From Pigmentiphaga litoralis (GTDB lineage: Bacteria; Pseudomonadota; Gammaproteobacteria; Burkholderiales; Burkholderiaceae_B): a DNA stretch of 64,000 nt. How positions within the stretch are numbered: position 1 is the stretch's first letter; each line of letters begins with the position of its first letter. Below are positions 36,219-45,175 of this stretch, in pieces. The notes under the pieces are model-generated. The model worked only from the letters and a program-made list of their open reading frames with translations, made no database searches and was not told where the DNA came from. The stretch spans positions 967,875-1,031,874 of the forward strand of contig NZ_JACCBP010000002.1 of the NCBI RefSeq assembly GCF_013408655.1. The letters run 5' to 3'. The translations under genes and the position numbers were made by a program.

Positions 36219-37556
36219 ATGCTGCTGCCTTCCGCCCCGACGCCTTCTCCTTTGCTTGTCGCCTTCCTGGGGTGCTACCGGGATCTCGTCCGCTTCCTGA
36301 CCCGGCGCACCGGTTCGCAAGACGAAGCCAACGCCATCGCCCACGACACCTGGATCCGCCTGACCGAACTCGCGCAGCGCGATGGCCTGACGCCGCCCAC
36401 CTGCCCGTCGGAGTCGCGCGCCTACATCTTCACCAGCGCGCGCCACCTGGCCATTGACCGGCTGCGCCATCAGCAGACGGTGCAGCGTCACGCCGACCAC
36501 CATGCAGCGCCCACGCTGGCCGCATCGCCCGACGAAGCCGAGTCCCTCATGTACCGCCAGGCGATCGGCGCGGTCGACGGCGCGCTGGCCGGACTGCCCG
36601 ACCGCGCGCGGCAGGTCTTCCTGCGCAACAAGGTGCATGGTGAAGACCAGTCCGATCTGGCGCGCGAATTTGGCGTGTCGCGCAACCTGATCGAGCGGGA
36701 CATGATGCTTGCCATGGACCGGGTCGAAGCCGCCATGCATCGGTGGCACGGCAGCCGGTCCGCTGTGTCCCACATGCCGCGGCAAGGAAGGCGGCAGTCC
36801 TTGTCGGCCTTGTTGGGCTTGGGCGCGTTCGGCCTGGGCGGTGCGGCCCTGTGGCGTTGGGCCGCCTACGCCACGCCGCAGTGGCAGGATGCCTATGCCA
36901 CGCAGCACGCCCAGCGCGCGCGCCATGTGCTGCCCGATGGCTCGGTGCTGACGCTCGATGCCGCGTCGCGGGTCGACGTCACGTATTACGGCAGCCGGCG
37001 GGTCGTGTCTCTGCTTGCCGGTGCGGCGTTTTTCGAGGTCACGCCCGAGCCCGCGCGGCCCTTCCAGGTCGATGTCGCCCGCCAACACGACGGGGTGCGG
37101 GTCACCGTGCTTGGCACCCGCTTCGGTGTCGAACGGGAACCGTCCGACGCGGTACGTATCGAGGTCGAATCCGGACGCGTCGCCGTCGAGCCTACCGGAA
37201 AAGGGCGCTGGCCCCGCCAGGAACTGACGGCGGCCCAGCGCCTGCGCGTGCTGCCCCATGACGATCGCCGCCCGCCGGCCGCATCCATCGAGCGCCACGA
37301 TCACGTGTCGGAGGCCGCGTCGTGGCGGCACGGAATGGTGGCGTTCGACAACCAACCGCTTGACGATGTCATCGATCGGCTGCGGCGCTATGTTGCGCAG
37401 ACGGTGGACCTGGACGCCGCGGTGTCGCCATTGCGCCTGTCGGGCCAGGTGCGGACCGACAAGGTCGACGACTTCCTGGCTGCCTTGCCGCGCATCCTGC
37501 CGGTGGCGGCGACCCTGGCGGATGGCCGGTGGCAGGTGACCCGGCCGGGGCGCTGA
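36219..37556 (+). CDS. ECF sigma factor fused to FecR-type membrane anti-sigma/sensor
   Basis: 445-aa single polypeptide combining what are usually two proteins. Residues ~12-88 form sigma region 2 (CYRDLVRFLTRRTG, ARHLAIDRLRHQQ) and ~118-172 region 4 with HTH QSDLAREFGVSRNLIERD, both of FecI type. A membrane helix follows (about 195-213), then a periplasmic FecR domain (HVLPDGSVLTLDAASRVDV, LLAGAAFFEVTPEPARPF, VTVLGTRFGVE) and a C-terminal secretin/STN-like domain (MVAFDNQPLDDVIDRLRRY). The usual cytoplasmic FecR anti-sigma segment is absent. Release by regulated proteolysis after receptor signalling is the likely mechanism, as for the P. putida fusion IutY. The ATG at 36219 is chosen because earlier starts fall in or near the Fur box. 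Confidence 0.88.
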   Translation: MLLPSAPTPSPLLVAFLGCYRDLVRFLTRRTGSQDEANAIAHDTWIRLTELAQRDGLTPPTCPSESRAYIFTSARHLAIDRLRHQQTVQRHADHHAAPTLAASPDEAESLMYRQAIGAVDGALAGLPDRARQVFLRNKVHGEDQSDLAREFGVSRNLIERDMMLAMDRVEAAMHRWHGSRSAVSHMPRQGRRQSLSALLGLGAFGLGGAALWRWAAYATPQWQDAYATQHAQRARHVLPDGSVLTLDAASRVDVTYYGSRRVVSLLAGAAFFEVTPEPARPFQVDVARQHDGVRVTVLGTRFGVEREPSDAVRIEVESGRVAVEPTGKGRWPRQELTAAQRLRVLPHDDRRPPAASIERHDHVSEAASWRHGMVAFDNQPLDDVIDRLRRYVAQTVDLDAAVSPLRLSGQVRTDKVDDFLAALPRILPVAATLADGRWQVTRPGR

Positions 37557-37646
37557 CCGTGTTCGCGGCCGCAGGCAAAAAAAGCTTCAGGATGGGCAAG
37601 GGCTGATGCGTTGTAGGAAGGACCCCTCCCACGACGATGGAACCCC

Positions 37647-40103
37647 ATGAAGTCTTCCCTGAATTCCCTTTCGCCGCGCGCAGGCGCATCGACCGCCTGG
37701 TTGCTGGCGATCACGCTGTGGCCAACTGCCCAGACCATGGCAGCCACGGCGGATGCCGTCGCAGCCGATCGCGTCGCCGCCCCGCTGGCATCGCCGGCAT
37801 CCGCCTTCGGCACGACCGCGATCGCATCGCCATCCCGCACCGCCACCTTCGACATCCCGGCCTTGCCGCTGCCGGCCGCGCTGGCCTTGTTCAGCCGTCA
37901 GTCCGGCGCCCAGCTCGTCTACGCGCCGGCATTGGTTGACGGACGCAACGGTCGCGCGGTGCAGGGCACGCTGTCGATCGACGCCGCCTTGAGCGATCTG
38001 GTGCGCGGCGCCGGCCTGGTCGTGCATCGCCGCGGCAGCACGCTCACCCTTGAAGTCGCGCCGTCGCAATTGCGTGAAGTGTCCGTCAGCGCGCCAGCCG
38101 AAGACGCCTACGGACCCGTGTCCGGCTACGTCGCGCGCCGCAGCGCCACGGCCACCAAGACCGACACGCCGCTGCTCGAAACCCCGCAGTCCATCTCGGT
38201 TGTCGGTGCCGACGAAATGGCGCTGCGCAAAAGCGATTCGCTGTCGGATGCGGTGGGCTATGTGCCAAGCATCGTCGCGCAGCCCAATGGCTTTGCACGA
38301 CTGACCGACGACTACAACGTGCGCGGCTTCGATGCCGGCGCACGCACGGGCAGCATCCTGCGCGACGGCATGAAGTTGCAGGCCGCGCAGTTCGATGGCG
38401 GCCAGGAACCTTACGGCCTTGAACGGGTGGAACTGCTGCGCGGTGCATCGTCGGTCCTGTATGGGCAGCTGTCGCCCGGTGGCCTGATCAACACGGTCAG
38501 CAAGCGTCCCACGGCGGACCCCTTGCATGAAATCAATCTGCAACTGGGCAGTCATGGCCGCAAGCAACTGAGCACCGACCACGGCGGCCGCCTGAATGAC
38601 GACGGCTCGCTCACGTACCGGCTGACCGCGCTGGTCCGCCGCAGCGATACGCAGGTCGACCCGGTGCAAGACAACAAGCTGTACATCGCGCCGGCGTTGA
38701 CGTGGCGCCCGTCCGCGGCCACGTCCATCACGCTGCTGACCAGCTACCAGAAGATCGACACGCGGCTGGTCGCGCCCATGGACTACAACACGACGATCTT
38801 CAGCAGCCGGCCCGGTCCCAAGATCGGCTACCGGCAATTCACGGGCGAGCGCGACTACGACAACTACGACGGCCGCATGACCACCGCGGGCTACGTGGCC
38901 GAACACCGCTTTGCGTCCGGCGTGCTGCTGCGCCATGCCTTGCGCGCGTATCGGTCCGATGTCGACTACCGCTACCTGACGCCGCGCACGATCAGCGGTT
39001 CGTCTCTGGCCCGCCGCTACGACACGCGCTTTGACGACTCACGTGGCACCACCAGCGATACGAACGTCCAATGGACGGGCCGCAGCGGGCTGTGGGAATC
39101 GACGTTGCTCGGCGGGGTCGATGTCTATCGCAAGGACTACAGCGCGCACCGGTTCACCGGCAACGCGCCGGCCTTGCCGCTCAATGGTCCTTCGATGTCC
39201 CGTCTGCCCACCGTCACGTCGGTGGATTCGGGGTCGGAACTCGTCAGCCTGCAAAAGGGCGTGTATGCGCAGGGGCAGTTCAAGTTCGACGACAAGTGGG
39301 TGCTGGTGGCCGGCGGCCGCTACGACTGGGCCGACAGCAAGACCACCGTGTACCAGACGGGCGCTCGCACCGATCAGGATGACCGCAAGTTCTCGGGCCG
39401 GCTCGGGCTGGTGCGCACCTTCGACAACGGTGTTGCACCGTACGTCAGCTTCAGCCAGTCCTTCTTTCCGACCACCAGCGGCTCGGCCCGGCCGGGCACA
39501 GGTCCTTTCAAGCCGACGGTTGGCGAACAGTTCGAAGCCGGTGTGCGCTACCAGCCGGTCGGATCGAAAACGCTGCTCAGCGCCGCGCTTTATCAGCTGA
39601 CGCAAAAGAATGTGGTGACTGACGATCCGGCCGATAGCCGGTACGACGTGCAGCGCGGCAAGGTCCGCAGCCGGGGTCTGGAGCTGGAAGCACGGGCGAC
39701 CCTGGCGCCCGGCCTGCAAGTGATTGCGGCCTACAACTACACGGATGCCCGCACGACCGCCGACACGGATCCGGCCGTGGTCGGGACCGCGACGCAAGGC
39801 GTGCCACGTCACACCGCGTCGGTCTGGGCGGACTATCGTCTGGGAATGTTGGGATTACCTGCGGCGCGCGTGGCGGCGGGGGTGCGGTATCTGGGACCGC
39901 TGACCACGGCGGCCAGTGCATCGGAGCGCCGTACACCGGGCTACACGCTGGTGGACGCGACCTTCACGTACGACCTGGACGCCCACTGGCAGTTGGGCAT
40001 GCGGGCGCAGAATCTGTTCGACAAGCAGTACCTGTATTGCTCGGGTACATGCCGATATGGGGACCGTTTGACGGTGATGGGGACGGCAAGCTATCGCTGG
40101 TGA
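37647..40103 (+). CDS. TonB-dependent siderophore receptor with STN signalling domain
   Basis: 818-aa outer-membrane receptor. A signal peptide is followed by the secretin/TonB N-terminal (STN) signalling domain at about 66-136 (FDIPALPLPAALALFSRQSG), a TonB-box-like segment (LREVSVSA), the plug (ETPQSISVVGADEM, LLRGASSVLYGQLSPGGLIN) and a 22-strand barrel ending in an aromatic residue (GTASYRW). The STN domain is what talks to FecR-type sensors, so it pairs with the sigma/FecR fusion 90 bp upstream. Ligand is a ferric siderophore, probably a xenosiderophore since no biosynthesis genes are near. Barrel motifs resemble ferrioxamine/ferrichrome-type receptors, but specificity cannot be read. 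Confidence 0.93.
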   Translation: MKSSLNSLSPRAGASTAWLLAITLWPTAQTMAATADAVAADRVAAPLASPASAFGTTAIASPSRTATFDIPALPLPAALALFSRQSGAQLVYAPALVDGRNGRAVQGTLSIDAALSDLVRGAGLVVHRRGSTLTLEVAPSQLREVSVSAPAEDAYGPVSGYVARRSATATKTDTPLLETPQSISVVGADEMALRKSDSLSDAVGYVPSIVAQPNGFARLTDDYNVRGFDAGARTGSILRDGMKLQAAQFDGGQEPYGLERVELLRGASSVLYGQLSPGGLINTVSKRPTADPLHEINLQLGSHGRKQLSTDHGGRLNDDGSLTYRLTALVRRSDTQVDPVQDNKLYIAPALTWRPSAATSITLLTSYQKIDTRLVAPMDYNTTIFSSRPGPKIGYRQFTGERDYDNYDGRMTTAGYVAEHRFASGVLLRHALRAYRSDVDYRYLTPRTISGSSLARRYDTRFDDSRGTTSDTNVQWTGRSGLWESTLLGGVDVYRKDYSAHRFTGNAPALPLNGPSMSRLPTVTSVDSGSELVSLQKGVYAQGQFKFDDKWVLVAGGRYDWADSKTTVYQTGARTDQDDRKFSGRLGLVRTFDNGVAPYVSFSQSFFPTTSGSARPGTGPFKPTVGEQFEAGVRYQPVGSKTLLSAALYQLTQKNVVTDDPADSRYDVQRGKVRSRGLELEARATLAPGLQVIAAYNYTDARTTADTDPAVVGTATQGVPRHTASVWADYRLGMLGLPAARVAAGVRYLGPLTTAASASERRTPGYTLVDATFTYDLDAHWQLGMRAQNLFDKQYLYCSGTCRYGDRLTVMGTASYRW

Positions 40104-40130
40104 AGCCGGATGCCGCCGCCCCTGTGCCTA

Positions 40131-40262
40131 TCAGGCGCCGCGGGTGACGGATCCGCCTTGCTTGCCGCGCTTGCCCGGGTTCTTCCGGTGGGTGGTCTTG
40201 CCACGGACGACGTCGAGCGTGGCGGCGGTAGCGTACATGAAGCCGAAGCTGGCGTGGGTCAT
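40131..40262 (-). CDS. Small basic hypothetical protein (43 aa)
   Basis: 43-residue frame starting MTHASFGFMYATAA with a clear AGGAG 6 nt before the ATG, then a very basic C-terminal half (RGKTTHRKNPGKRGKQGG). The product is not recognised. It lies convergent to the siderophore receptor, 28 bp from its stop. The good ribosome site and compositional shift argue that it is real, but its length makes this uncertain. A longer frame to 40532 has no ribosome site. Confidence 0.5.
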   Translation of the reverse strand: MTHASFGFMYATAATLDVVRGKTTHRKNPGKRGKQGGSVTRGA

Positions 40263-40584
40263 GGTGCTCTCCTGTTGAAACGCCGGCGGAACGAGGCTGT
40301 TCCGACGTGCGAATGCCCCAAGTCTACGCGAGTCCGCCCGGCTCGGGGCGGCGCACCCCCGCCATGCCACGGCCGGAAACCGATGTAACGCGTGTTCACA
40401 GACGAGCCTGTCCAGGATGGACCCATCCGCAAAACAAGTGAATCCATCCGAATAATCGATTGGCCCAGTCGCGCCGCCCCGCAATAGAGTCTCTGGCATA
40501 CCGTTGATAAAGTCCATTATCCGGTTGATCAAAACAACTAGCTGACCCAGTCAGCAGATCCAGACATTCCACGGAGACAGAATC
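40263..40584. promoter_or_regulatory. Intergenic region upstream of the tannase gene with 15-bp dyad
   Basis: 322 bp without a gene. A perfect dyad GCTGAC-CCA-GTCAGC at 40541-40555 sits 30 bp before the esterase ATG, a likely operator. GGCCCAGTC at about 40463 resembles half of it. No strong -10/-35 is evident. Confidence 0.4.
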
Positions 40585-42216
40585 ATGCGTGCGTCCAAGC
40601 CTTGTTCCCCCGGCGGTGGCCGGTCCCGGGCTCCTGCCCTTCATCGCCGTCTGCATTCCGGCCTGCGCGCCGGTGTGCTCATCCTTGGCGCCCCGCTGAT
40701 CGTTGCGGCGTGCGGGGGCGACGACGATGACGCGAATGCAGGCACGACGCCGCCACCTGTCGCCATGAGTTGCGCCAGCATGGTCGGCATGGCGCTGCCC
40801 GATGCGACCATTACCGCGGCAACCGAAGTCGCTGCCGGCCCCTTTGTTCCGACCGGCACCGCCAGCTATACCGTGCCGGCTTTCTGCCGCCTGCAAGGCC
40901 GGTCCGCCCCCACCAGCGACTCGCTCATCAACTTCGAAGTGTGGGTCCCCAAGGCCACTGCCTGGAACGGCAAGGTCGTGGTCACCGGCAACGGCGGCTA
41001 CAGCCCGGCGTTGAGCTACGGCGACATGGTGGCCGCCCTGGGCCGCGGTTACGCCACGGTCGGCGGCGACACCGGCCACCAGAGCGCCGATCCCAATGAC
41101 CTCAAATTCGGCATCGGCCACCCCGAAAAGATCCGCGACTGGGGCACCCGGTCCATCCACGCAATCACCCAGGCCGCCAAACCCGCGATCACCGCCGTGC
41201 AAGGCAAGACCATCGCGCGGTCCTACTACCAGGGCTGCTCCACCGGCGGCCACCAGGGCTATGCCGAAGTGCAGCGCTACCCCGCCGACTTCGACGGCGT
41301 GATCGCTGGCGCACCGGGCAACAACCGCACCGCATTGAACGCGGGCTTCATGTGGCAGTTCCTGGCCAACCACGCGCAGAACGACAACACCACGCCCATC
41401 CTGACCAACGCCAAGATCCAGCTTGTGACGCGCCAGGCCGTCGCGGCTTGCGATGCCAAAGACGGCGTGACCGACGGCGTCATCAGTGACCCCCGCCGAT
41501 GCACGCCCGATGTGTTTAACGTCGCCAGCCTGCAATGCACTGGCGCCGACAACGCCAACTGCCTGACCGCGCCGCAAGTCAGCGCCATGCAGAAAATGTA
41601 TTCGGGCGCGCGCAACCTGCGCACCGGCGAACAGGTCTACCCGGGCTGGCCCGTCGGCAGTGAATCCGGCTGGGCCTCGTACTGGGGCACCACCGAACCC
41701 ACCCGTGCCGACTACTGGCGCTACTGGGTCTTCAACGATCCGAATTGGAACTGGTGGACCTTCGACTTCGACCAGGGCATGGCCACGGCACGCACCACTG
41801 TCGGTCCCCTGGTGGACCAGCTCAGCACCGACGTCTCCGCCTTCAAGGCACGCGGCGGCAAGCTGCTGGTCTATAACGGCTGGGCCGATCCCGTCGTCAA
41901 CCCGATCGACACCATCGCCTACTTCGATCGCCTGGCCCAGGCCCAAGGCTCGCCCGCCCAGGTGGCCAGCTTTGCGCGGCTGTTCCTCGTCCCGGGCATG
42001 GGCCACTGCGGCGGCGGCACCGGCACGTCGACCGTCGACTGGCTGACCGCACTCGACACCTGGGTGGAAAGCGGCGTCGCCCCCGACGCCTTGCCGGCCA
42101 GCCGGGTCGCGAACCAGGTCGTGAACCGCACGCGGCCCATCTGCGCGTATCCCAAGGAAGCGAAGTATTCGGGCACCGGCAGCATCGACGACGCGGCCAA
42201 CTTCACCTGCGGTTGA
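40585..42216 (+). CDS. Tannase/feruloyl-esterase-family hydrolase, putative lipoprotein
   Basis: 543-aa exported esterase. The N-terminus has a basic segment then a hydrophobic core and lipobox-like VAAC followed by an acidic Gly/Asp tract, so probably lipid-anchored. The tannase fold is shown by the nucleophile motif GCSTGGHQGYAEVQRYP, FDGVIAGAPGNN, the acid in LLVYNGWADPVVNP and the histidine in FLVPGMGHCGGG. Paired cysteines near Ser and His are typical of the family (CS-D-HC). It should hydrolyse ester bonds of hydroxy-aromatic acids (gallate, ferulate) or related compounds such as MHET; the substrate is unproven. GGAG precedes the ATG. Confidence 0.9.
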   Translation: MRASKPCSPGGGRSRAPALHRRLHSGLRAGVLILGAPLIVAACGGDDDDANAGTTPPPVAMSCASMVGMALPDATITAATEVAAGPFVPTGTASYTVPAFCRLQGRSAPTSDSLINFEVWVPKATAWNGKVVVTGNGGYSPALSYGDMVAALGRGYATVGGDTGHQSADPNDLKFGIGHPEKIRDWGTRSIHAITQAAKPAITAVQGKTIARSYYQGCSTGGHQGYAEVQRYPADFDGVIAGAPGNNRTALNAGFMWQFLANHAQNDNTTPILTNAKIQLVTRQAVAACDAKDGVTDGVISDPRRCTPDVFNVASLQCTGADNANCLTAPQVSAMQKMYSGARNLRTGEQVYPGWPVGSESGWASYWGTTEPTRADYWRYWVFNDPNWNWWTFDFDQGMATARTTVGPLVDQLSTDVSAFKARGGKLLVYNGWADPVVNPIDTIAYFDRLAQAQGSPAQVASFARLFLVPGMGHCGGGTGTSTVDWLTALDTWVESGVAPDALPASRVANQVVNRTRPICAYPKEAKYSGTGSIDDAANFTCG

Positions 42217-42225
42217 ACGCGCCGC

Positions 42226-43128
42226 TCAGGCTGTTCCGAACACCAGGGCGCGGTGCAATGCCGTGCCTGCCGTGACCCCATCCGCCGACGCCCACGTGGC
42301 GTTGTGCGGTGCCCGCGCCGCGTCCCCTGCGGCGAAGACGCCGGGCACCGTGGTCATCTTCATGGCATCGGTCGCGATGATCGGACCGAACATGCTGTCC
42401 GCAAGCTCGCATCCCAATTGCGCCGCGATCGGGCTGTTCAGGCGGGTCACGGGCGCAAGATACAAAGCCTCGATCGGCACCGTGCGCCCGTCTGCCAATG
42501 CGACGCCGCTCAATGCCGGGGCGTCGCCTTGCAGGGCACGAATAGGCGCTGGTTCAATCGCGACACCTCGGGCTGCGAGCAGGGCGCGGCCATCCGCATC
42601 CAGGGCATCCTGGCCGTCCAGAAACAGGGTGGTCGGGCCCCATTCCGCAATCAGCACCGCGTGCTGCGCCGCGTGGACTGATCGCCCGATCACGCCCAGC
42701 GCGTTGCCGCCGTATTCATAGCCGTGGCAATAGGGGCAATGCAGCACGCTCTGGCCCCAGCGCTCGGTCATCCCTTCAATCGGCGGCAGTTCGTCCGACA
42801 CGCCAAAGGCCAACAGCAACTTGCTGGCAGTGCGCTGCACGCCTGACGCCATGCGCAGCGTGAACTGCCCGTCCTGACCCTCGGCCTTGATCGCTTCATC
42901 CTGCACAAACGACACGGTCGGATACGCCAGCACCTGTTCGCGAGCCCGGCTCAGCATCTCGGCTGGCGCCTGGCCGTCGTGGCCAAAGAAGCCGTGCGAT
43001 GCGGTAGCGAACCGGTTGCGGGGCAAGCCGGTGTCGACGATGCAGACCTTGCGGCCCGCGCGCCCCAGTTGAATCGCGGCTGACAGGCCGGCATAGCTGC
43101 CGCCCACGATGATGGCGTCATGGTGCAT
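42226..43128 (-). CDS. Thioredoxin-reductase-like FAD/NAD(P)H oxidoreductase
   Basis: 300-aa flavoprotein with N-terminal FAD motif [21 protein letters not shown], a redox CPYC motif in [14 protein letters not shown] as in thioredoxin reductases, and an NAD(P) domain after it. The C-terminal FAD contact is [14 protein letters not shown]. The ATG at 43128 has GGGAG upstream and overlaps the end of the Rrf2 gene by 11 nt, so the two are translationally coupled. Members of this branch paired with Rrf2 regulators probably handle thiol/disulfide or electrophile stress. The partner protein is unknown. Confidence 0.88.
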   Translation of the reverse strand: MHHDAIIVGGSYAGLSAAIQLGRAGRKVCIVDTGLPRNRFATASHGFFGHDGQAPAEMLSRAREQVLAYPTVSFVQDEAIKAEGQDGQFTLRMASGVQRTASKLLLAFGVSDELPPIEGMTERWGQSVLHCPYCHGYEYGGNALGVIGRSVHAAQHAVLIAEWGPTTLFLDGQDALDADGRALLAARGVAIEPAPIRALQGDAPALSGVALADGRTVPIEALYLAPVTRLNSPIAAQLGCELADSMFGPIIATDAMKMTTVPGVFAAGDAARAPHNATWASADGVTAGTALHRALVFGTA

Positions 43129-43579
43129 GGTGGTGATCTCCCGGATTCCCGTGGTGAAGGGCCAGGCGGCGCCCGAAGTCGTCGGCCAGCGCCGACAGCG
43201 GCACCTGCGCGAAGCGTTCGAGCAGCAACGCCTCGGCGTCCTTGAAAGCGTCTTCCAGCGCCGCATTCACGGCCTGTTCGACCAGACAGCCGGGCGCTTC
43301 GGTGCGATGGCCCATCGCAAACGGCTCGGGCGCGCCCAGGGCGTCATACACGTCCCGCAACGTGAGCGCGCTCAAATCGCAGGCCAGTGACCAGCCCCCG
43401 CCGTGCCCCTTCTCGGACCGGACATAGCCCATGTCGCGCAGGCCGGCCATGACGCGGCGCACGACCACGGCATGCGTGCACATCATGTGGGCCATGGCTT
43501 CGGACGTGACGGGAGTGGGGCTTTGGGCCATGTGCAGCAGTACGTGCAACACGCCCGACAATCGGCTGTCTCTTTTCAT
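43118..43579 (-). CDS. Rrf2-family transcriptional regulator
   Basis: 153-aa regulator with the Rrf2 winged HTH ([49 protein letters not shown]). The three-cysteine Fe-S motif of IscR/NsrR is missing; a single Cys lies in GCLVEQAV, and another in MMCTHAV. It is therefore more like the YwnA/redox-thiol branch. A perfect 8-bp dyad covers its own start codon (43576-43600), pointing to autorepression of itself and the coupled oxidoreductase. Confidence 0.88.
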   Translation of the reverse strand: MKRDSRLSGVLHVLLHMAQSPTPVTSEAMAHMMCTHAVVVRRVMAGLRDMGYVRSEKGHGGGWSLACDLSALTLRDVYDALGAPEPFAMGHRTEAPGCLVEQAVNAALEDAFKDAEALLLERFAQVPLSALADDFGRRLALHHGNPGDHHHAP

Positions 43580-43600
43580 GCAACAAATGATATTGCATGA
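43576..43600. promoter_or_regulatory. Rrf2 autoregulatory operator overlapping start codon
   Basis: Perfect inverted repeat TCATGCAA-N9-TTGCATGA; its left arm contains the Rrf2 ATG (complement). Repressor binding here would block the start of the mRNA. No gene lies on the other side for 700 bp in the divergent direction. Confidence 0.6.
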
Positions 43601-43800
43601 GTTCGGACGGCGTCAACGGTTCAGGCCCGGCAAGCGTCGCGCCCCTGCCGGCCGCGATCATGCGTGTCAGCCATACCGGGTATGGCTCACGATGTATCGA
43701 CGGGCCTGCGCGCCGCGCCTATGTTTGTCACATGGCGCGGGGGACGCGGCCGATGCAGGATTCCGGAGCAGGTTCAAGGAACCTGCCCAAGCCGCGGCCG

Positions 43801-44235
43801 TCACTTCGCCGCGATCACCTCGAGTTCCAGCAACCAGGCCGGATTCACCAGCCCCGCGATCTGCAGCACCATGCGCGCGGGCCAGGCGCTGTCCTGCCCG
43901 GCAAAGAACTCGGCCCAGGCGGCGTTGAAACCGTCGAAGTCCATCTTGCCGAGCTCCGGGTCGGCGACCAGGCTTGCGCGCATATGCACTACGTCGCGCA
44001 TCGACAGGTCCATGCCGGCAAGGATGCCATCCAGGCGTTTGAGCGTGCTCAAGGTCTGGCGATAGGTATCGCCGTAGGCAGCGCGGCTGTCGGGCGGCGC
44101 GGCGGGATCGATGACGGAAGGCATCTGGCCGCTCAGGTACCAGGTGGTGGCGCCGGGCGGAACGCCCACCGCGCGGCTGATGGGTGATCGGCTGCCGGGG
44201 ACGGGAACGTGGGTGAAGGGAAGGGTGGCGGACAT
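43801..44235 (-). CDS. RidA/YjgF/UK114-family protein
   Basis: 144-aa protein of the RidA superfamily, trimeric imine/enamine deaminases that clear reactive 2-aminoacrylate-type intermediates. Features: the N-terminal strand AVGVPPGATTWYLSGQMPS, the core TLSTLKRLDGILAGMDLSMRDVVHMR and a C-terminal LEVIAAK. The catalytic Arg position of classical RidA appears to be MRAS in this sequence, so it may belong to an Rid subfamily rather than true RidA. GGAG precedes the ATG. Divergent from the nitroreductase with an AT-rich shared promoter region. Confidence 0.85.
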   Translation of the reverse strand: MSATLPFTHVPVPGSRSPISRAVGVPPGATTWYLSGQMPSVIDPAAPPDSRAAYGDTYRQTLSTLKRLDGILAGMDLSMRDVVHMRASLVADPELGKMDFDGFNAAWAEFFAGQDSAWPARMVLQIAGLVNPAWLLELEVIAAK

Positions 44236-44278
44236 TGCAGATCTCCAAGCGCGGCAGTCATTGATAACGCTGTAATTG

Positions 44279-44291
44279 TATGATTATCATA
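44279..44291. promoter_or_regulatory. 13-bp palindrome in RidA/nitroreductase divergent promoter
   Basis: TATGAT-T-ATCATA, a perfect palindrome in an AT-rich stretch between the two divergent genes, 25 bp before the nitroreductase ATG. Likely operator; the regulator is not adjacent. Confidence 0.45.
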
Positions 44292-44315
44292 TAAACCAGT
44301 CTACGGAGCCGAACG

Positions 44316-45098
44316 ATGCAAGAAGCGTGTGATGTCCTGGATCTGCTGCGTGCGCATCGCAGCGAACGCGATTTCACCGGTCAGCCGGTGTCCGACGACA
44401 CGCTCGAAAAAGTGTTCGATGCCGCACGCCGTTCGCCTACCTGGAACAACGCGCAGAACGTGTCGTGGGTCGTCGTTCGCGATGCCGACAAGCGGGCCAG
44501 GCTGGCGCAATACTGCGGCAATCAGACCTGGATCGCCCGGACCCCGGTCTTTGTCGTGCTGCTCATGGACTTTCACAAGACCGCGCTGGCCGCCCGCAAG
44601 CAGGGACGCGAGCAGGTCGTGCACGACAACGTCAACAGCCTGCTGATTGGCGGCGTCGACACCGGCATCGTCATGGCCACCATGATGACGGCGGCGCGTG
44701 CGCTCGGGCTCGATGTCTGTCCGATCGGCGGGGTGCGCCGCCAGATGCAGGACGTGGTCGACCTGCTCGAACTGCCGCCGCTGGTGGTGCCGATGGCCGG
44801 CATCTGCATGGGCCATGTCGAGACTCGTTCGACCCTGCCCAAGCCCCGGTTCGATCTGGCTGCCTCCTGGCACGACGAGGTCTACCGCGACCACGCATTG
44901 CCCGACACCATCGATGCGCTCGATGCGCGGATGCAGGATTACTCGCAGGCCCTGGGCCGCCCCGATGCGCAGAATTGGTCCGATGCCATCTCCAGCCGAT
45001 ACGCCGTCCCGACCTACACCACCGTGGCCGCCACGCTGGTCAGGCAGGGCTTTCGTTTCCCCATGCCGACCGCGGAGGACGCCGCCCCGACCCCATGA
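44316..45098 (+). CDS. Nitroreductase-family FMN oxidoreductase
   Basis: 260-aa flavoprotein of the nitroreductase superfamily, which uses FMN and NAD(P)H to reduce nitro groups, quinones or related electrophiles. The FMN-binding N-terminus is seen in LRAHRSERDFTGQPVSDD and ARRSPTWNNAQNV, and a central segment MATMMTAARALGLDVCPIGG gives the second flavin contact. The long C-terminal part resembles the NfsA-like branch. GGAG precedes the ATG. It is followed 77 nt later by a Bug protein that could be co-transcribed. Confidence 0.88.
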   Translation: MQEACDVLDLLRAHRSERDFTGQPVSDDTLEKVFDAARRSPTWNNAQNVSWVVVRDADKRARLAQYCGNQTWIARTPVFVVLLMDFHKTALAARKQGREQVVHDNVNSLLIGGVDTGIVMATMMTAARALGLDVCPIGGVRRQMQDVVDLLELPPLVVPMAGICMGHVETRSTLPKPRFDLAASWHDEVYRDHALPDTIDALDARMQDYSQALGRPDAQNWSDAISSRYAVPTYTTVAATLVRQGFRFPMPTAEDAAPTP

Positions 45099-45175
45099 AT
45101 GATGCATGTGCCGCCCGACAAGACCAGGCGTGAGGAGACGCCCCCCGCAACGTTTTTCAAAGACTTCGAGGCAAT

